A DNA stretch of 38,135 nucleotides from CAVQBP01 sp964448105 (GCA_964448105.1 CAYUVK010000043.1:1-38135); one strand, 5' to 3'. Shown: positions 14,663 to 23,976, counted from the stretch's first letter. A program made the numbers and translations. The notes: generated by a model from the letters alone, not told the origin.

Positions 14663-16099
14663 TTGGTTCCATACTCTAACTTTTCCGATAAAATCCAGAA
14701 GGTAAAGCAGGATAAAATTTCATTAGTTGAAAATGTAGATTTTTTTCTCAAAAGAATTAAAGAGAATGAACATCTAAATGCATTCAACTTCGTATTCGAA
14801 GATGAAGCAAAAGTTCTGGCAGCAAAAATAGAGAAAAAGATAAAACAAAATAAGCATGGAAAGTTAGCAGGATTAGTTGTAGCCATAAAAGATGTCCTTT
14901 CAATAAAAGATAAGCCCACCACATGCTCTTCAAAAATTTTAAAAGATTTCAAAGCATTATATACAACGACCGCAGTACAAAAATTAATTGATGAAGATGC
15001 AATTATAATTGGAAAAACTAATTGCGATGAATTTGCTATGGGCTCATCCAACGAAAACTCTGCATTTGGAAATGTTTTAAATCCGGTTGATAATGAAAGA
15101 GTACCCGGAGGTTCAAGCGGCGGCTCAGCTGCCGTTGTGGCTGCAAACCTTTGTGACGCTTCGCTTGGGACAGATACCGGAGGTTCGATAAGACAGCCGG
15201 CATCTTTTTGCGGTGTTTACGGGTTGAAACCAACTTACGGGAGAGTTTCACGTTACGGTCTTACAGCTTTTGCTTCTTCTTTCGATTCCATCGGACCTTT
15301 TGCAAATAATGTTGAGGATATTGCCGCAATACTAGAAGTTATTTCAGGAATAGATGAACATGATTCTACTTCATATAATATTACCGTTCCGGAGTTTTCC
15401 AAAGAATTGTATTTAAATGGAACTAAACCAAAAATAGGTATTGCAAAAGAATATTTTTCAGAAGGTTTGTCCCCCGAAATAAAAAATGCAATAGATGAAT
15501 TAATAAATAAGTTAAAGAAGGATAATTTTGAAATTATAAATATTGAACTTCCTTTGAATGATTATACAATTGCTACCTATTATATTTTAACTACAGCAGA
15601 AGCCTCATCAAACCTTGCTCGTTATGATGGAGCACGATATGGATTTAGATCAGAAGACAGCAAAACAATAATTGATATGTACAGGTCTTCAAGATCGGAA
15701 GGCTTTGGCGAAGAAGTTAAAAGAAGAATAATGTTAGGAACTTATGTTTTATCTGCGGGATATTATGATGCTTATTACAGGAAAGCTCAGAAAGTAAGAA
15801 GATTAATTAAAAATGATTTTGATAAAGCTTTCAAAAAAGTTGATTTAATATTAACTCCCACAGCACCAACACCCGCTTTTAAAATCGGTGAAAAATCCAG
15901 CGATCCTCTCCAAATGTATTTAAGTGATATTTATACTACCTCTGCAAATTTGGCAGGTATACCCGGGATAAATATACCTGCAGCAAAAAGTTCAGAAGGT
16001 CTCCCAATCGGCGTGCAATTACTTGCCAATCAATTTAATGAATCAACTCTCTTGAAGATGAGCTATTATATCCAAGAGAATTATTTAATAGCCACATAA
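14663..16099 (+). CDS. gatA: Glutamyl-tRNA(Gln) amidotransferase subunit A
   Basis: A 478-residue amidase-signature enzyme that releases ammonia from glutamine for GatB to amidate Glu-tRNA(Gln) or Asp-tRNA(Asn). The Ser-cisSer-Lys triad is present: Lys76 in AIKDVLS, Ser151 in PGGSSGGSAA and nucleophile Ser175 in GTDTGGSIRQPA. The GYGLKPTYGRVSRYGL-like segment follows directly. Length is normal. The start is a TTG (no near ATG), with AGAAGG about 8 bases upstream. gatB and gatC are not adjacent. It is the last gene of the long rightward run; the following 107 bases have no clear terminator. Confidence 0.93.
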   Translation: MVPYSNFSDKIQKVKQDKISLVENVDFFLKRIKENEHLNAFNFVFEDEAKVLAAKIEKKIKQNKHGKLAGLVVAIKDVLSIKDKPTTCSSKILKDFKALYTTTAVQKLIDEDAIIIGKTNCDEFAMGSSNENSAFGNVLNPVDNERVPGGSSGGSAAVVAANLCDASLGTDTGGSIRQPASFCGVYGLKPTYGRVSRYGLTAFASSFDSIGPFANNVEDIAAILEVISGIDEHDSTSYNITVPEFSKELYLNGTKPKIGIAKEYFSEGLSPEIKNAIDELINKLKKDNFEIINIELPLNDYTIATYYILTTAEASSNLARYDGARYGFRSEDSKTIIDMYRSSRSEGFGEEVKRRIMLGTYVLSAGYYDAYYRKAQKVRRLIKNDFDKAFKKVDLILTPTAPTPAFKIGEKSSDPLQMYLSDIYTTSANLAGIPGINIPAAKSSEGLPIGVQLLANQFNESTLLKMSYYIQENYLIAT

Positions 16100-16206
16100 G
16101 TAAATCCCACTGGAAGAGGATAATAACTGGTTATAATGAGAGTATTTATATTATTTGATTTTTGTAAATATTATAAAATAAATAATTTGAATAAATTAAA
16201 TAATCT

Positions 16207-16857
16207 CTAAGAAAATTTTTTACTAATTGAAAATATCCTACTGATATTAATTTCATCTTTATATGGTGTTCTTTCTTCAAGTCTTACTATTTCAAAACCA
16301 CTTTCTAATAAATATTTTTCAATTTCATCTTTTGTAAATAGTGATAAGTAAATTTCAGTTTCTATTCCTAATAATTCATTCTGAAATCCTTCCGTTAAGC
16401 CCTCTTTTACAACCAGCAACAAATAACCGCCAACCTTTAAAACACGTTTGAACTCTTTCAGAATTATTTTTACATATATTTTAGGAGTATCAATTATAGA
16501 GTAATATGAAATAATTCCGTCAAAATAACCATCTCTAAACTTTAAATTAGAAAAATCTCCTATTTCAAATTGAATTCCGGGATGATATCTATTAGCGATC
16601 TCTATACATTTTTCAGATATGTCTATTCCAATTACTTTAATTTCTTTCTTACTTATATAAGCTGCAACATGACCGCAGGGACCGCAGCCAGCATCACAAA
16701 CTATCGAATTAGTATTAAAATATTTTGAAAAATTATCAAGAAAATTTTTATCGAATTCTTTTTTATCCAGTTCATCAAAAAACATCTCATAATATTTTTC
16801 TGCAGCTTTATTATATGCAAGTCTTGTTTTTTGATTAATGGTTTCGAGTGTATGCAT
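16207..16857 (-). CDS. SAM-dependent methyltransferase
   Basis: A 216-residue class I methyltransferase. The N-terminal helix region (TRLAYNKAAEKYYEMF) is common to the Methyltransf_11/25 subgroup. VCDAGCGPCGHVAAY (about residues 53-67) is motif I, with an unusual second Cys, and VIGIDISEKCIEIA (about 74-87) is motif II. FDGIISYYSIID and VLKVGGYLLLVVKEG complete the core. It lies 36 bases downstream of the radical SAM gene on the same strand, so the two may be co-transcribed and act on the same substrate; that is inference. Confidence 0.75.
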   Translation of the reverse strand: MHTLETINQKTRLAYNKAAEKYYEMFFDELDKKEFDKNFLDNFSKYFNTNSIVCDAGCGPCGHVAAYISKKEIKVIGIDISEKCIEIANRYHPGIQFEIGDFSNLKFRDGYFDGIISYYSIIDTPKIYVKIILKEFKRVLKVGGYLLLVVKEGLTEGFQNELLGIETEIYLSLFTKDEIEKYLLESGFEIVRLEERTPYKDEINISRIFSISKKFS

Positions 16858-16893
16858 AACCTACTTTATAATTAAAGTAATTATTGTAAATAA

Positions 16894-17937
16894 TTATTCT
16901 TTAATTTCAGATATATATTTTGCCCCGCAGCGATGACAAACTGCCAAAGGTTTTTTGCGCCTATAATTACGAAATTGAGAAGCCTTTGGACTATCCCATA
17001 AATCTTTAATTGTTGAATCTTTTACATTCCCAATACAATAATCGGGAAAGTCTACACAAAAATTCGCATCACCGTTCGGCTGAATATCAATTAATTTTTC
17101 AATGTTCATGCAGGTTGTTGAACCAACCGGCGTTGAAGTATCGCTGAACCAATTTCTATAATCATTTTCATTTAAATCCATAAAAAGGAAATTATCTACC
17201 TCTCCAAGATTTGAGATGTATTTTTTATATTCTTCTAAAAATATATTGAAATCGACCCCGGAAGTTTCGTTGTGGAATCCTTTCCATGAATAAGCATGAC
17301 AATTAAAATTCTCATTTAACTCTTCCTCATATTTTTTACCTATTCCCAGTGGAAAATAGTAATATGGCACTATATTTATTGAAGGTATGGACATGTACCT
17401 AGCTACATTAGGCATTTCACCCAATTCTTTATAATTATACTTGCTGATTGTAAAACAGATACTTTTACTTATTTTATTCTTGTTATCTTTTTCTATTTCA
17501 TTAAAGAAATCAATATTCTCTTTTATTTTTCTGAAACCTCCTTTTAGTTTACGTACATTATCGTGAATTTCTTCAGGGCCATCAACAGAAAAAGTAATAT
17601 GCATATTTCCAATGCGAACAAGATCTTCGGCAAACTTTTTCAATATTGTTCCATTGGTATCAATGGATATAAAAATTCCTTTACTGTTAATGTATTCCAG
17701 CAGCTTAATGATCCAGGGGAATAAGAACGGTTCACCGCCCCGTATCAAAATAAATTTGATATTGTATAAGGCAATTTCATCAATAATCTTTTTCCACTGA
17801 TCCAATTTCATTTGTGACCCTGGATTTTTTACTCGCTTAGCTATATACCCTTCTTCGCTCCATTGCCCGCACATCCTGCATCTAAGGTTACACGAATTTG
17901 TAAGTGTAAAAGAAATGTATTCGGGAAAATCCACCAT
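16894..17937 (-). CDS. Radical SAM/SPASM domain protein
   Basis: A 347-residue enzyme with the radical SAM motif CNLRCRMC (Cys16, Cys20, Cys23), which binds the [4Fe-4S] cluster that cleaves SAM. It is followed by RGGEPFLFPW (the GGE SAM-binding motif) and SVDGPEEIHD, which is typical of SPASM-class enzymes. The C-terminal part contains a SPASM-like cysteine set (CMNIEKLIDIQPNGDANFC, then DYCIGN, then CHRCG) for auxiliary Fe-S clusters. Such proteins modify peptides, sulfatases or small molecules. No precursor peptide or sulfatase is adjacent; the partner gene is a methyltransferase. The ATG is preceded by AAGGGAA. Confidence 0.85.
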   Translation of the reverse strand: MVDFPEYISFTLTNSCNLRCRMCGQWSEEGYIAKRVKNPGSQMKLDQWKKIIDEIALYNIKFILIRGGEPFLFPWIIKLLEYINSKGIFISIDTNGTILKKFAEDLVRIGNMHITFSVDGPEEIHDNVRKLKGGFRKIKENIDFFNEIEKDNKNKISKSICFTISKYNYKELGEMPNVARYMSIPSINIVPYYYFPLGIGKKYEEELNENFNCHAYSWKGFHNETSGVDFNIFLEEYKKYISNLGEVDNFLFMDLNENDYRNWFSDTSTPVGSTTCMNIEKLIDIQPNGDANFCVDFPDYCIGNVKDSTIKDLWDSPKASQFRNYRRKKPLAVCHRCGAKYISEIKE

Positions 17938-18001
17938 ATTATTTCCCTTTTTATTTTTACATTAAAGAGAATAAATTATATAGAAATAATAGATCTTATA
18001 A

Positions 18002-18829
18002 TTATTTCAGCTCTTGACATTTACTGCAATAATAAATACTTCCGCCCATATAATTTTCTTTTTTTATTAATGAACCACAAACGCAAGGCTGGCCTACAGT
18101 ATTTTTACTCAATTTTGTAATATAACCGCCATTATTACCAAATAAATCTTTCTCCGTATCTCTTCCGCCTCTATTAATCATATCAATTAAGACAGTTTTT
18201 ATTGAATGATAAAGTTCCTTTTTTTCTGTTTCAGTTAAGGTATCTATTTTTCTTTTGGGATTAATTTTTGCATTAAAAAGAATATACTGTAAAACACCAT
18301 TACCTAATCCCGGGATTCTTTGCTCTGTTGCTAATAAGAATTTTACACTCTTATTCTGCATATTTGTATCAGATAAAAGATTATGAAAATATTTTTCATT
18401 GAACTTTTTAGAAATTGGTGATGGTTTTTCTTTTGCAGTTAAATAATATTTATTTTCACACTTCCCCTGCTTAAAGCATAGGATTCCGCCGTACATTTGA
18501 ATTGAAGCAGTTAAAAAAGTAAAATTATCAAATTCAAGCAGCAGCTGATGTTTTTGGGGAAGCTGTTTATCATCATAATGATATCTTAATCCGGCACCGT
18601 CACTCAAAGCAATAATTATATTATCAGCTCTTATTTCAACAATACCTCCGGCACTTGCTGCATTGTTAATTATTTTACCCTTTAATAATGAATTGTATTT
18701 TTGAGGATTACCATGATACCAAGCAAACTTATGCGGTGATTGGGCAGCAACTACCCTTTTTATTTTTCTCCCTTTAACTTTTTTATTTAATTGCTCTGCC
18801 AAAACAGCAGCTTCAGGTAATTCAATCAT
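18002..18829 (-). CDS. Fpg/Nei-family protein lacking the canonical catalytic proline
   Basis: A 275-residue relative of formamidopyrimidine-DNA glycosylase/endonuclease VIII. The N-terminus is MIELPEAAVL where Fpg has MPELPE, so the nucleophilic Pro right after Met is Ile while the following Glu is kept. The helix-two-turn-helix (QRIPGLGNGVLQYILFNAKINP) is well preserved. The C-terminal zinc finger has CVCG (a C-x-C rather than C-x2-C) and YYCSKCQ, but the conserved Arg of the finger loop is replaced in MGGSIYYC, and the beta-hairpin Lys of Fpg falls at AASAGGIVEI. Similar proteins are, from memory, usually auto-labelled endonuclease VIII. It probably still binds DNA; normal glycosylase/lyase chemistry is doubtful. 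Confidence 0.8.
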   Translation of the reverse strand: MIELPEAAVLAEQLNKKVKGRKIKRVVAAQSPHKFAWYHGNPQKYNSLLKGKIINNAASAGGIVEIRADNIIIALSDGAGLRYHYDDKQLPQKHQLLLEFDNFTFLTASIQMYGGILCFKQGKCENKYYLTAKEKPSPISKKFNEKYFHNLLSDTNMQNKSVKFLLATEQRIPGLGNGVLQYILFNAKINPKRKIDTLTETEKKELYHSIKTVLIDMINRGGRDTEKDLFGNNGGYITKLSKNTVGQPCVCGSLIKKENYMGGSIYYCSKCQELK

Positions 18830-18854
18830 AAAATAATTGCCCCATATTTAGAAA

Positions 18855-19409
18855 TTAATTTTTCAACAGAACTGCCCAGCTAAAAGGAAGACTGGGATAC
18901 TCAACCGGTTTTAATCCAATTGACTCGGTTTTTTTTACCATCTCCCAAAAAGCTTTTTTAGAAACATGAAATAATTTAGGTTCTACAATAAAGAGTAGCC
19001 CATTTAAATTTAATAATGATTTCAATTCTTTCAAAAAGTTATCCTGGTTTGGAACCTCATGGACCATATAAAAAGCAAGAATAAAATCGACTTTTTCCGT
19101 AATCCCAATTTTATCCTGTTCGCATCTGTGGAGTTTAATTCTATTCTCAAGCTCAGTTCCACTAATCTTTTTTTTTAATTTGAGAAGCATCCCGTCCTGC
19201 AAATCAGCGGCTATAACTTTTCCATTTTCACCAATAAGTTTCACAATCGCAAGAGTAAAAAAACCTGGTCCGCAGCCAATATCAAGAGCGGTCATTCCTT
19301 CCTTGACATAAGGTTTTAATATCTTCACAGGATTTTGCAGCCAGCTTCTTATTTTACTGTCTAGAGAACCGGCTATCTCAACCGGGCAAACACGATTTTT
19401 ATTTTCCAT
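18855..19409 (-). CDS. Small SAM-dependent methyltransferase
   Basis: A 184-residue class I methyltransferase. The N-terminus CPVEIAGSLDSKIRSWLQNP precedes motif I TALDIGCGPGFFT (about residues 39-51), motif II VIAADLQDGML and KVDFILAFYMVHEVPN. It is short: the fold ends soon after strand 7 (FSWAVLLKN), so little room remains for a substrate domain. It lies 25 bases from the Fpg-family gene start on the same strand. ATG start. Substrate unknown. Confidence 0.75.
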   Translation of the reverse strand: MENKNRVCPVEIAGSLDSKIRSWLQNPVKILKPYVKEGMTALDIGCGPGFFTLAIVKLIGENGKVIAADLQDGMLLKLKKKISGTELENRIKLHRCEQDKIGITEKVDFILAFYMVHEVPNQDNFLKELKSLLNLNGLLFIVEPKLFHVSKKAFWEMVKKTESIGLKPVEYPSLPFSWAVLLKN

Positions 19410-19440
19410 AAAATGTCCCCATTAATAATTATTTAAATAA

Positions 19441-21954
19441 TCAAAACAGAACTTCTATTCCAGCCACCGGTAAAAAAGAAAACTGGTAAACATTTTCAAT
19501 TGTACCGTCGGAAATATACTGATAGAATGCAATGTTCTTTCTATTGTAAATATTCTGAAGTGATAGAAAGACAGAAATCGCCCAATTATTAAAATTAAAC
19601 CTGCTACTAAAAGCTATATCAAGCCTATGATAAGCAGGATACCGGGCACTATTTACATTATCGGACGGAATCCAAGTACCACTAGTCCATTTCACCGCAC
19701 CCTGTCTGTGTTGTTCATATGTTGTATAAATTCTTGGGGTATAAGGCATACCACTCGCATAGCGCCATCTTACACTAATTTCCATATCATTTGAAAAAGG
19801 AAGAATATAAGTTGGAATCCTCAAGTAAACCGGTAGTTTATTCATTTCATTTCTTAAGCCTTTAAATCTTTTACCGGCAATAACAGTTACAACATAAGGG
19901 AAATCGTAATCTGAAGGAAATGTTTTTCCTTCATACCCGATACGAGGATCATCAAACTTACTCCACATCCTTGAGAAACATAAAGTGCCGTAAATATCTT
20001 TAACCAGCTTTTGTTGAACTAATAAATCTATTCCGAAAGTTTTTTGTTTACCTATACTTAATTTTTGTTCCGACCTAAATGTTCTGTCGTTATAATGAAT
20101 AAAAGTTTCATCGACGGGGATATTATCATACTGCTTATAATATCCTTCGAGATTTAATTTTAAACCATCCGCAAGAATATGTTCTATTCCAAAAACAAAA
20201 TGCCGTGCATGAGAGTTCTCAAGATACCTATTTATTTCAGTGTTATATTTATCTCCATATTCCGGATATGATAAATTTTGATAGAACTCACCGTAAGAAA
20301 AATTTAAGCTTGTTATATTCGGTTGAATATAGTAAGAAAGAGAAAGCCGCGGGCTGAAATTCCCTTTATCGCTATAAGAAAAATAATCATAACGAAAACC
20401 GGCATTTATAACTAATCTGTCATCATATAAGCTTATTTTATCATTAATAAAACCGTAATATTTGAATTGATTAAACAATTTATAATCAACTGTAAAAGCA
20501 GATTGCGGCTGCAAAACAAGAGCATCAAAAATACCATCCCCATTAACATCATATCTTGCGGTATCAGCATCAACAAAAATGTCTTCATGATAATTTCCTG
20601 TTTTAATAGAACCCCCGATATTTATTCCATTCCAGCTATTTACATTCCAAACCGCTTCACTTTTTAATGCAGTTACTCCATCATTCCCTTTTGATCTAAA
20701 GACACTTCTTGTGCCAAGAATTTTTGAAATGCCAACTTCACCCAAACCATTATACTGTCTTTCTGTAAAATCCAATTTCACATCTATGTTACGAAAGTAG
20801 CTATTTGTATAAAGCGTGGTAAGTGTATAAAAATTATTAGTCCATAAATTTTTTAATGATAATCCCACAGCATATTGATGATGTCTTACAAAAACATTTC
20901 CAATATCCACCGAATCTTTTGAATTTGCCAAATTTAAATTTGTATGATCTGTTTCCCCCTCAACATCGATTTTATCATTACCATAAATTCCCGAAAGAGA
21001 CAACCGGTGAATTGGAGAAAGATCATAAACAGCTTTAAATTGTAAATCATAATAATAAGGTACAGATGTCAGCCCAACACTTCCCGCAATGAGGCTCAAA
21101 AAACTGTTCCTGGCAGATAAAATCCATGAGCCTTTTCCTTCATTTATTTTTCCTTCTAAAACGGCTCCATAACCAGCCATTGACAAATTTAAATTAGCTG
21201 CAAGATCTTTAATTCGAGTACCTTCTCTTGTATTTACTACAAGAACGGAGGACAATTTGTCTCCATATTTTGAAATAAAACCGCCGGTAGAAAAATGAAT
21301 ATCATCAATAAGATCAACATTTATCATATTTATCGGGCCACCGGAATTCATTTCATTCGGATAATGGTTTGTAGAATGTATTTCCATATTATCAAATACA
21401 GTTAGGTTTTCGTTTGGTGAGCCGCCTCTTACAAGCAATTCATTTGTTTGATCAGTTGAAAATGAGACTCCTGCCATTGCTTGTAGAATTCTTTGGAAAT
21501 CCTGGTCGGAACCGGGAGAACGTCTCACTTCCTCGGAGCCAATAATTAGTGTACTTAAATTATTTTCTGTTACTGCTTTATCAAAATAATCCCCTTTTAC
21601 AGTTACCTGTTCAAGCTCAATAGCAGTTGAAGATAATTGTACATTTAAAGTTTTATTTACACCTGATTTAATTATGACATCGGTTTTTATTGAAGTAGTA
21701 TATCCTATGAGACTTGCTTTGAGAGAATAACTTCCGACAGGCAGCTTCAATTCAAAATAACCATTAACATCAGTAGCAGTACCGGTATTTTCAAGTTCTA
21801 AAATTATAATATTAACACCTATTAAAGGTTCGCCGTTGTCTGCATCTGTGGCTTTCCCGTTTAAAATCCCTGTTTGTGCTTTTGCCGTACTTATAACAAA
21901 TAGAATAAATAAAGTAATTGAAATAATAATTTTTTTACTAAACATTTTATTCAA
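19441..21954 (-). CDS. TonB-dependent receptor with N-terminal carboxypeptidase-regulatory-like domain
   Basis: An 837-residue outer-membrane receptor. The signal peptide (about residues 1-26, ending TAKAQ) is followed by a CarboxypepD_reg-like beta-sandwich (about 29-105: LNGKATDADNGEPLIGVNI and so on). The TonB plug domain is at about 120-235, with LLVRGGSPNENLTVFDNMEI, and a roughly 22-strand barrel ends in a terminal Phe, as expected for BAM recognition. The uptake substrate cannot be told; no SusD partner is adjacent. The start is either TTG at 21954, which has GAAGGGG six bases upstream, or ATG at 21945; the TTG fits the ribosome-binding site better. Confidence 0.88.
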   Translation of the reverse strand: MNKMFSKKIIISITLFILFVISTAKAQTGILNGKATDADNGEPLIGVNIIILELENTGTATDVNGYFELKLPVGSYSLKASLIGYTTSIKTDVIIKSGVNKTLNVQLSSTAIELEQVTVKGDYFDKAVTENNLSTLIIGSEEVRRSPGSDQDFQRILQAMAGVSFSTDQTNELLVRGGSPNENLTVFDNMEIHSTNHYPNEMNSGGPINMINVDLIDDIHFSTGGFISKYGDKLSSVLVVNTREGTRIKDLAANLNLSMAGYGAVLEGKINEGKGSWILSARNSFLSLIAGSVGLTSVPYYYDLQFKAVYDLSPIHRLSLSGIYGNDKIDVEGETDHTNLNLANSKDSVDIGNVFVRHHQYAVGLSLKNLWTNNFYTLTTLYTNSYFRNIDVKLDFTERQYNGLGEVGISKILGTRSVFRSKGNDGVTALKSEAVWNVNSWNGINIGGSIKTGNYHEDIFVDADTARYDVNGDGIFDALVLQPQSAFTVDYKLFNQFKYYGFINDKISLYDDRLVINAGFRYDYFSYSDKGNFSPRLSLSYYIQPNITSLNFSYGEFYQNLSYPEYGDKYNTEINRYLENSHARHFVFGIEHILADGLKLNLEGYYKQYDNIPVDETFIHYNDRTFRSEQKLSIGKQKTFGIDLLVQQKLVKDIYGTLCFSRMWSKFDDPRIGYEGKTFPSDYDFPYVVTVIAGKRFKGLRNEMNKLPVYLRIPTYILPFSNDMEISVRWRYASGMPYTPRIYTTYEQHRQGAVKWTSGTWIPSDNVNSARYPAYHRLDIAFSSRFNFNNWAISVFLSLQNIYNRKNIAFYQYISDGTIENVYQFSFLPVAGIEVLF

Positions 21955-22246
21955 CAGAGCCCCTTCAATTTAGAAGAATTAAATTTCTATATTAAAATTC
22001 CAACTATTCTGTTATAAATTCAAATTAATTTAATGTTAAGAATCTAATAGAACTTAAGAAAAAATGACTTCTTAAATAATTAATGAAAAATACTCGGGGA
22101 ATTTATTGATAAAAAAATAAATTGTATCAACTTAAATAAGAATATGATAAGCGGTTAAATATTAAAATGATTAAGAGATTGCAAAATTATGAAGGATAAA
22201 AGATTATATTATATTATTTTTATTAGAAACGATCTTTAATTTTTAA

Positions 22247-23347
22247 TTAATCTTTTTTGATAATAATCAAGGACAAATCATCAGTTACATGAGCATCCCC
22301 TACAAACCTATTAACTGCATCTACAATTGCTTCACCAATATTTTCTATTTTATAATCTTTTATATTCGATAATACTTTTAGAAATCTTTCTTTTTCAAAA
22401 AATTGTCCATATTCGTTCTGTGCTTCAGTAACACCATCGGAATAAGCAATCAATATTTCGCCGCTTTCCATATTAACAATATCTTCGTTATAAGAAAAAT
22501 AATTCATCAAACCTATGGCAGGGTTGTTTTTGGGAAGTTCTTTTATTTCATTTTTGATTATTAGAAAAGGGGGGAAATGCCCGGCATTTACAAAGCGTAT
22601 TTTTGAATCTTCGGGTTTAATCTCAAAATAAAACATCGATGCAAAAATATTTGATAGGCTGTCACGAAAAAATATTGAATTTATTTTAGTACATAGTTCA
22701 GAGAGAGATTCGTAATCTGCAGCTAATGCCCTTATAGTTGCCTGAAGCTTAGCCATAAGGAGAGCTGCGTGTAATCCTTTGCCCGCCACATCTGCAATAA
22801 CAATTCCGATTCTGCTGCCGTTTATTTTTAAGTAATCTACCAAATCACCCCCCACTTCATTTGCAGGCCGAGTAAATAACCATATTGACCAGCCTTCCAC
22901 TTTTGGGCTTATTTCCGGCATTAATGCCTTTTGCACTTTTCTGCCTGCTTCCAGTTCATCTTTGGCTAAAAGCTTGTCTTTCAACTCAAACATTAAAACA
23001 ATAAAAATAATAGCGCCCCCCACAAGACCTGTGTTATTAACCTGTGTACTGCCATCATTTATTACTATACCGCTCCCGAATAGAATTATTAAAAGTCCAA
23101 TTGTTGTTAATATCCTCCTAATAGGTGTTAAATGGAGGAACAAGCTTTTAATCATCCATACAATTATATGAAAACCCTTGTGCAGAGAATTCATACCTGC
23201 AAGACGTTTATTTTGCTCTTCGGTTATGTAGAAATTTCTTAATTCTTTAAATTCACGTTTAACATCCTTCTGGAACTTTATATTTTTGATATCATCATGA
23301 AGGATTCTTGTGAATCTTTGCCCTGTATTAGTATATGTTCCATTCAT
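22247..23347 (-). CDS. Membrane-bound SpoIIE/RsbU-type PP2C phosphatase
   Basis: A 366-residue signalling phosphatase. A basic cytoplasmic N-terminus (about 75 residues) is followed by two membrane helices (RRILTTIGLLIILFGSGIVI at about 78-97 and VGGAIIFIVLMFEL at about 108-121). A short linker helix with LEAGRKVQKALMPE leads into a SpoIIE-type PP2C domain. Metal-binding acidic residues lie in EVGGDLVDY, VIADVAGKG and YSDGVTEAQN, and in the final DAHVTDDLSLIII. Such enzymes dephosphorylate anti-sigma-factor antagonists in partner-switching systems. No STAS protein or anti-sigma kinase is adjacent. There is no N-terminal sensor domain apart from the membrane segment. Confidence 0.88.
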   Translation of the reverse strand: MNGTYTNTGQRFTRILHDDIKNIKFQKDVKREFKELRNFYITEEQNKRLAGMNSLHKGFHIIVWMIKSLFLHLTPIRRILTTIGLLIILFGSGIVINDGSTQVNNTGLVGGAIIFIVLMFELKDKLLAKDELEAGRKVQKALMPEISPKVEGWSIWLFTRPANEVGGDLVDYLKINGSRIGIVIADVAGKGLHAALLMAKLQATIRALAADYESLSELCTKINSIFFRDSLSNIFASMFYFEIKPEDSKIRFVNAGHFPPFLIIKNEIKELPKNNPAIGLMNYFSYNEDIVNMESGEILIAYSDGVTEAQNEYGQFFEKERFLKVLSNIKDYKIENIGEAIVDAVNRFVGDAHVTDDLSLIIIKKD

Positions 23348-23567
23348 TTTAGAACTCTTCTATTTGGGGAATAAAAAATAAGCACCGGTAATATAAGTAC
23401 TTTGTTTAAATTCCACTTAATTGTAACATATAATTTTGATAAAAAAATTATACAATAGATATTTTACAGTCAAATAATTGATGATAAACGGTAAATACGA
23501 AGGGTTAAAAGAAGCTTATTTGCCAAATGGAAATTGTAAATTATCAGGTATGAATTATTAAATTATC

Positions 23568-23654
23568 ATAAAAAACGAATAATATAACCGCAGTGTGTTC
23601 ATCACACCTTATTCGTTTTAACTTTTCGATTCCTTATCATCTCTAACAAATATA
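23568..23654 (-). ncRNA. Candidate small RNA or leader with terminator hairpin
   Basis: On the minus strand a TATATTTG promoter-like box (complement at 23647-23654) is followed about 30 bases later by a hairpin. Its 11-base arms AAAACGAATAA and TTATTCGTTTT occupy 23572-23582 and 23609-23619, with an inner stem GTGTG/CACAC (23593-23597 with 23603-23607) and a T-rich run after it. Transcription from the box would give an RNA of about 70 bases ending at the hairpin. No -33 element is seen. The alternative is that the hairpin simply ends the receptor transcript far downstream. Confidence 0.35.
23572..23619. terminator. Bidirectional hairpin, 11-bp outer stem
   Basis: AAAACGAATAA (23572-23582) and TTATTCGTTTT (23609-23619) are exact inverted repeats. 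On the minus strand the distal arm runs into TTCGTTTTTTATG, and on the plus strand into GTTTTAACTTTT, so it could stop transcription in both directions. It lies about 360 bases beyond the receptor stop codon. The stem is AT-rich and has an internal loop before the GTGTG/CACAC inner stem. Confidence 0.5.
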
Positions 23655-23976
23655 TTACACACCGCGGTAAAATATAATTGAGTATAAAAGGATAAATAAT
23701 TACTGCGATACTATTTTTACGACTAAAATGAAAATGAAACAATAAAAATTTAAAATCAAATTAATTTCGTGTCATAAATAATTTATTTAAAAATTTCTTG
23801 TTTCAATCACAAAAATGTTTTCAAAACAAAAAATGTTCCAGAATTTAAGTGCTTATTGGGAAAGAATAATTGACTAATGGTTGTTTTTTAGCTGATAGAA
23901 TTTAATACAATATTAAAATCTCATTCGACAATTCAATTAACCGTATAATTATTGAAATCGACAGAACTTTAGTTAC

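Larger units (their letters stand above)
23348..23976. other. Intergenic region of 629 bases with structured elements
   Basis: No protein-coding gene is supported. The middle (23572-23668) holds nested inverted repeats and a promoter-like box, annotated separately. The flanks are AT-rich with poly-A/T runs. The right part (about 23700-23976) is the trailer of the receptor gene, and the left part (23348-23560) is the upstream region of the phosphatase gene. No tRNA or known riboswitch was recognised. Confidence 0.6.

Noticed and set aside
14644..15051. 135-codon minus-strand frame opposite gatA
   Set aside because: It lies fully antisense to the well-conserved amidase-signature region, which explains its open state; composition is Ser/Phe-rich as for a shadow frame.
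16124..16140. Palindrome ATAAC-TG-GTTAT downstream of gatA as a terminator
   Set aside because: A two-base loop cannot close a hairpin, and no T-run follows directly.
23557..23600. Short minus-strand frame starting MNTLRLYY inside the 23572-23619 hairpin
   Set aside because: About 14 codons lying in the hairpin arm; AAGG upstream is part of the structure. Could be a leader peptide but nothing supports it beyond chance.
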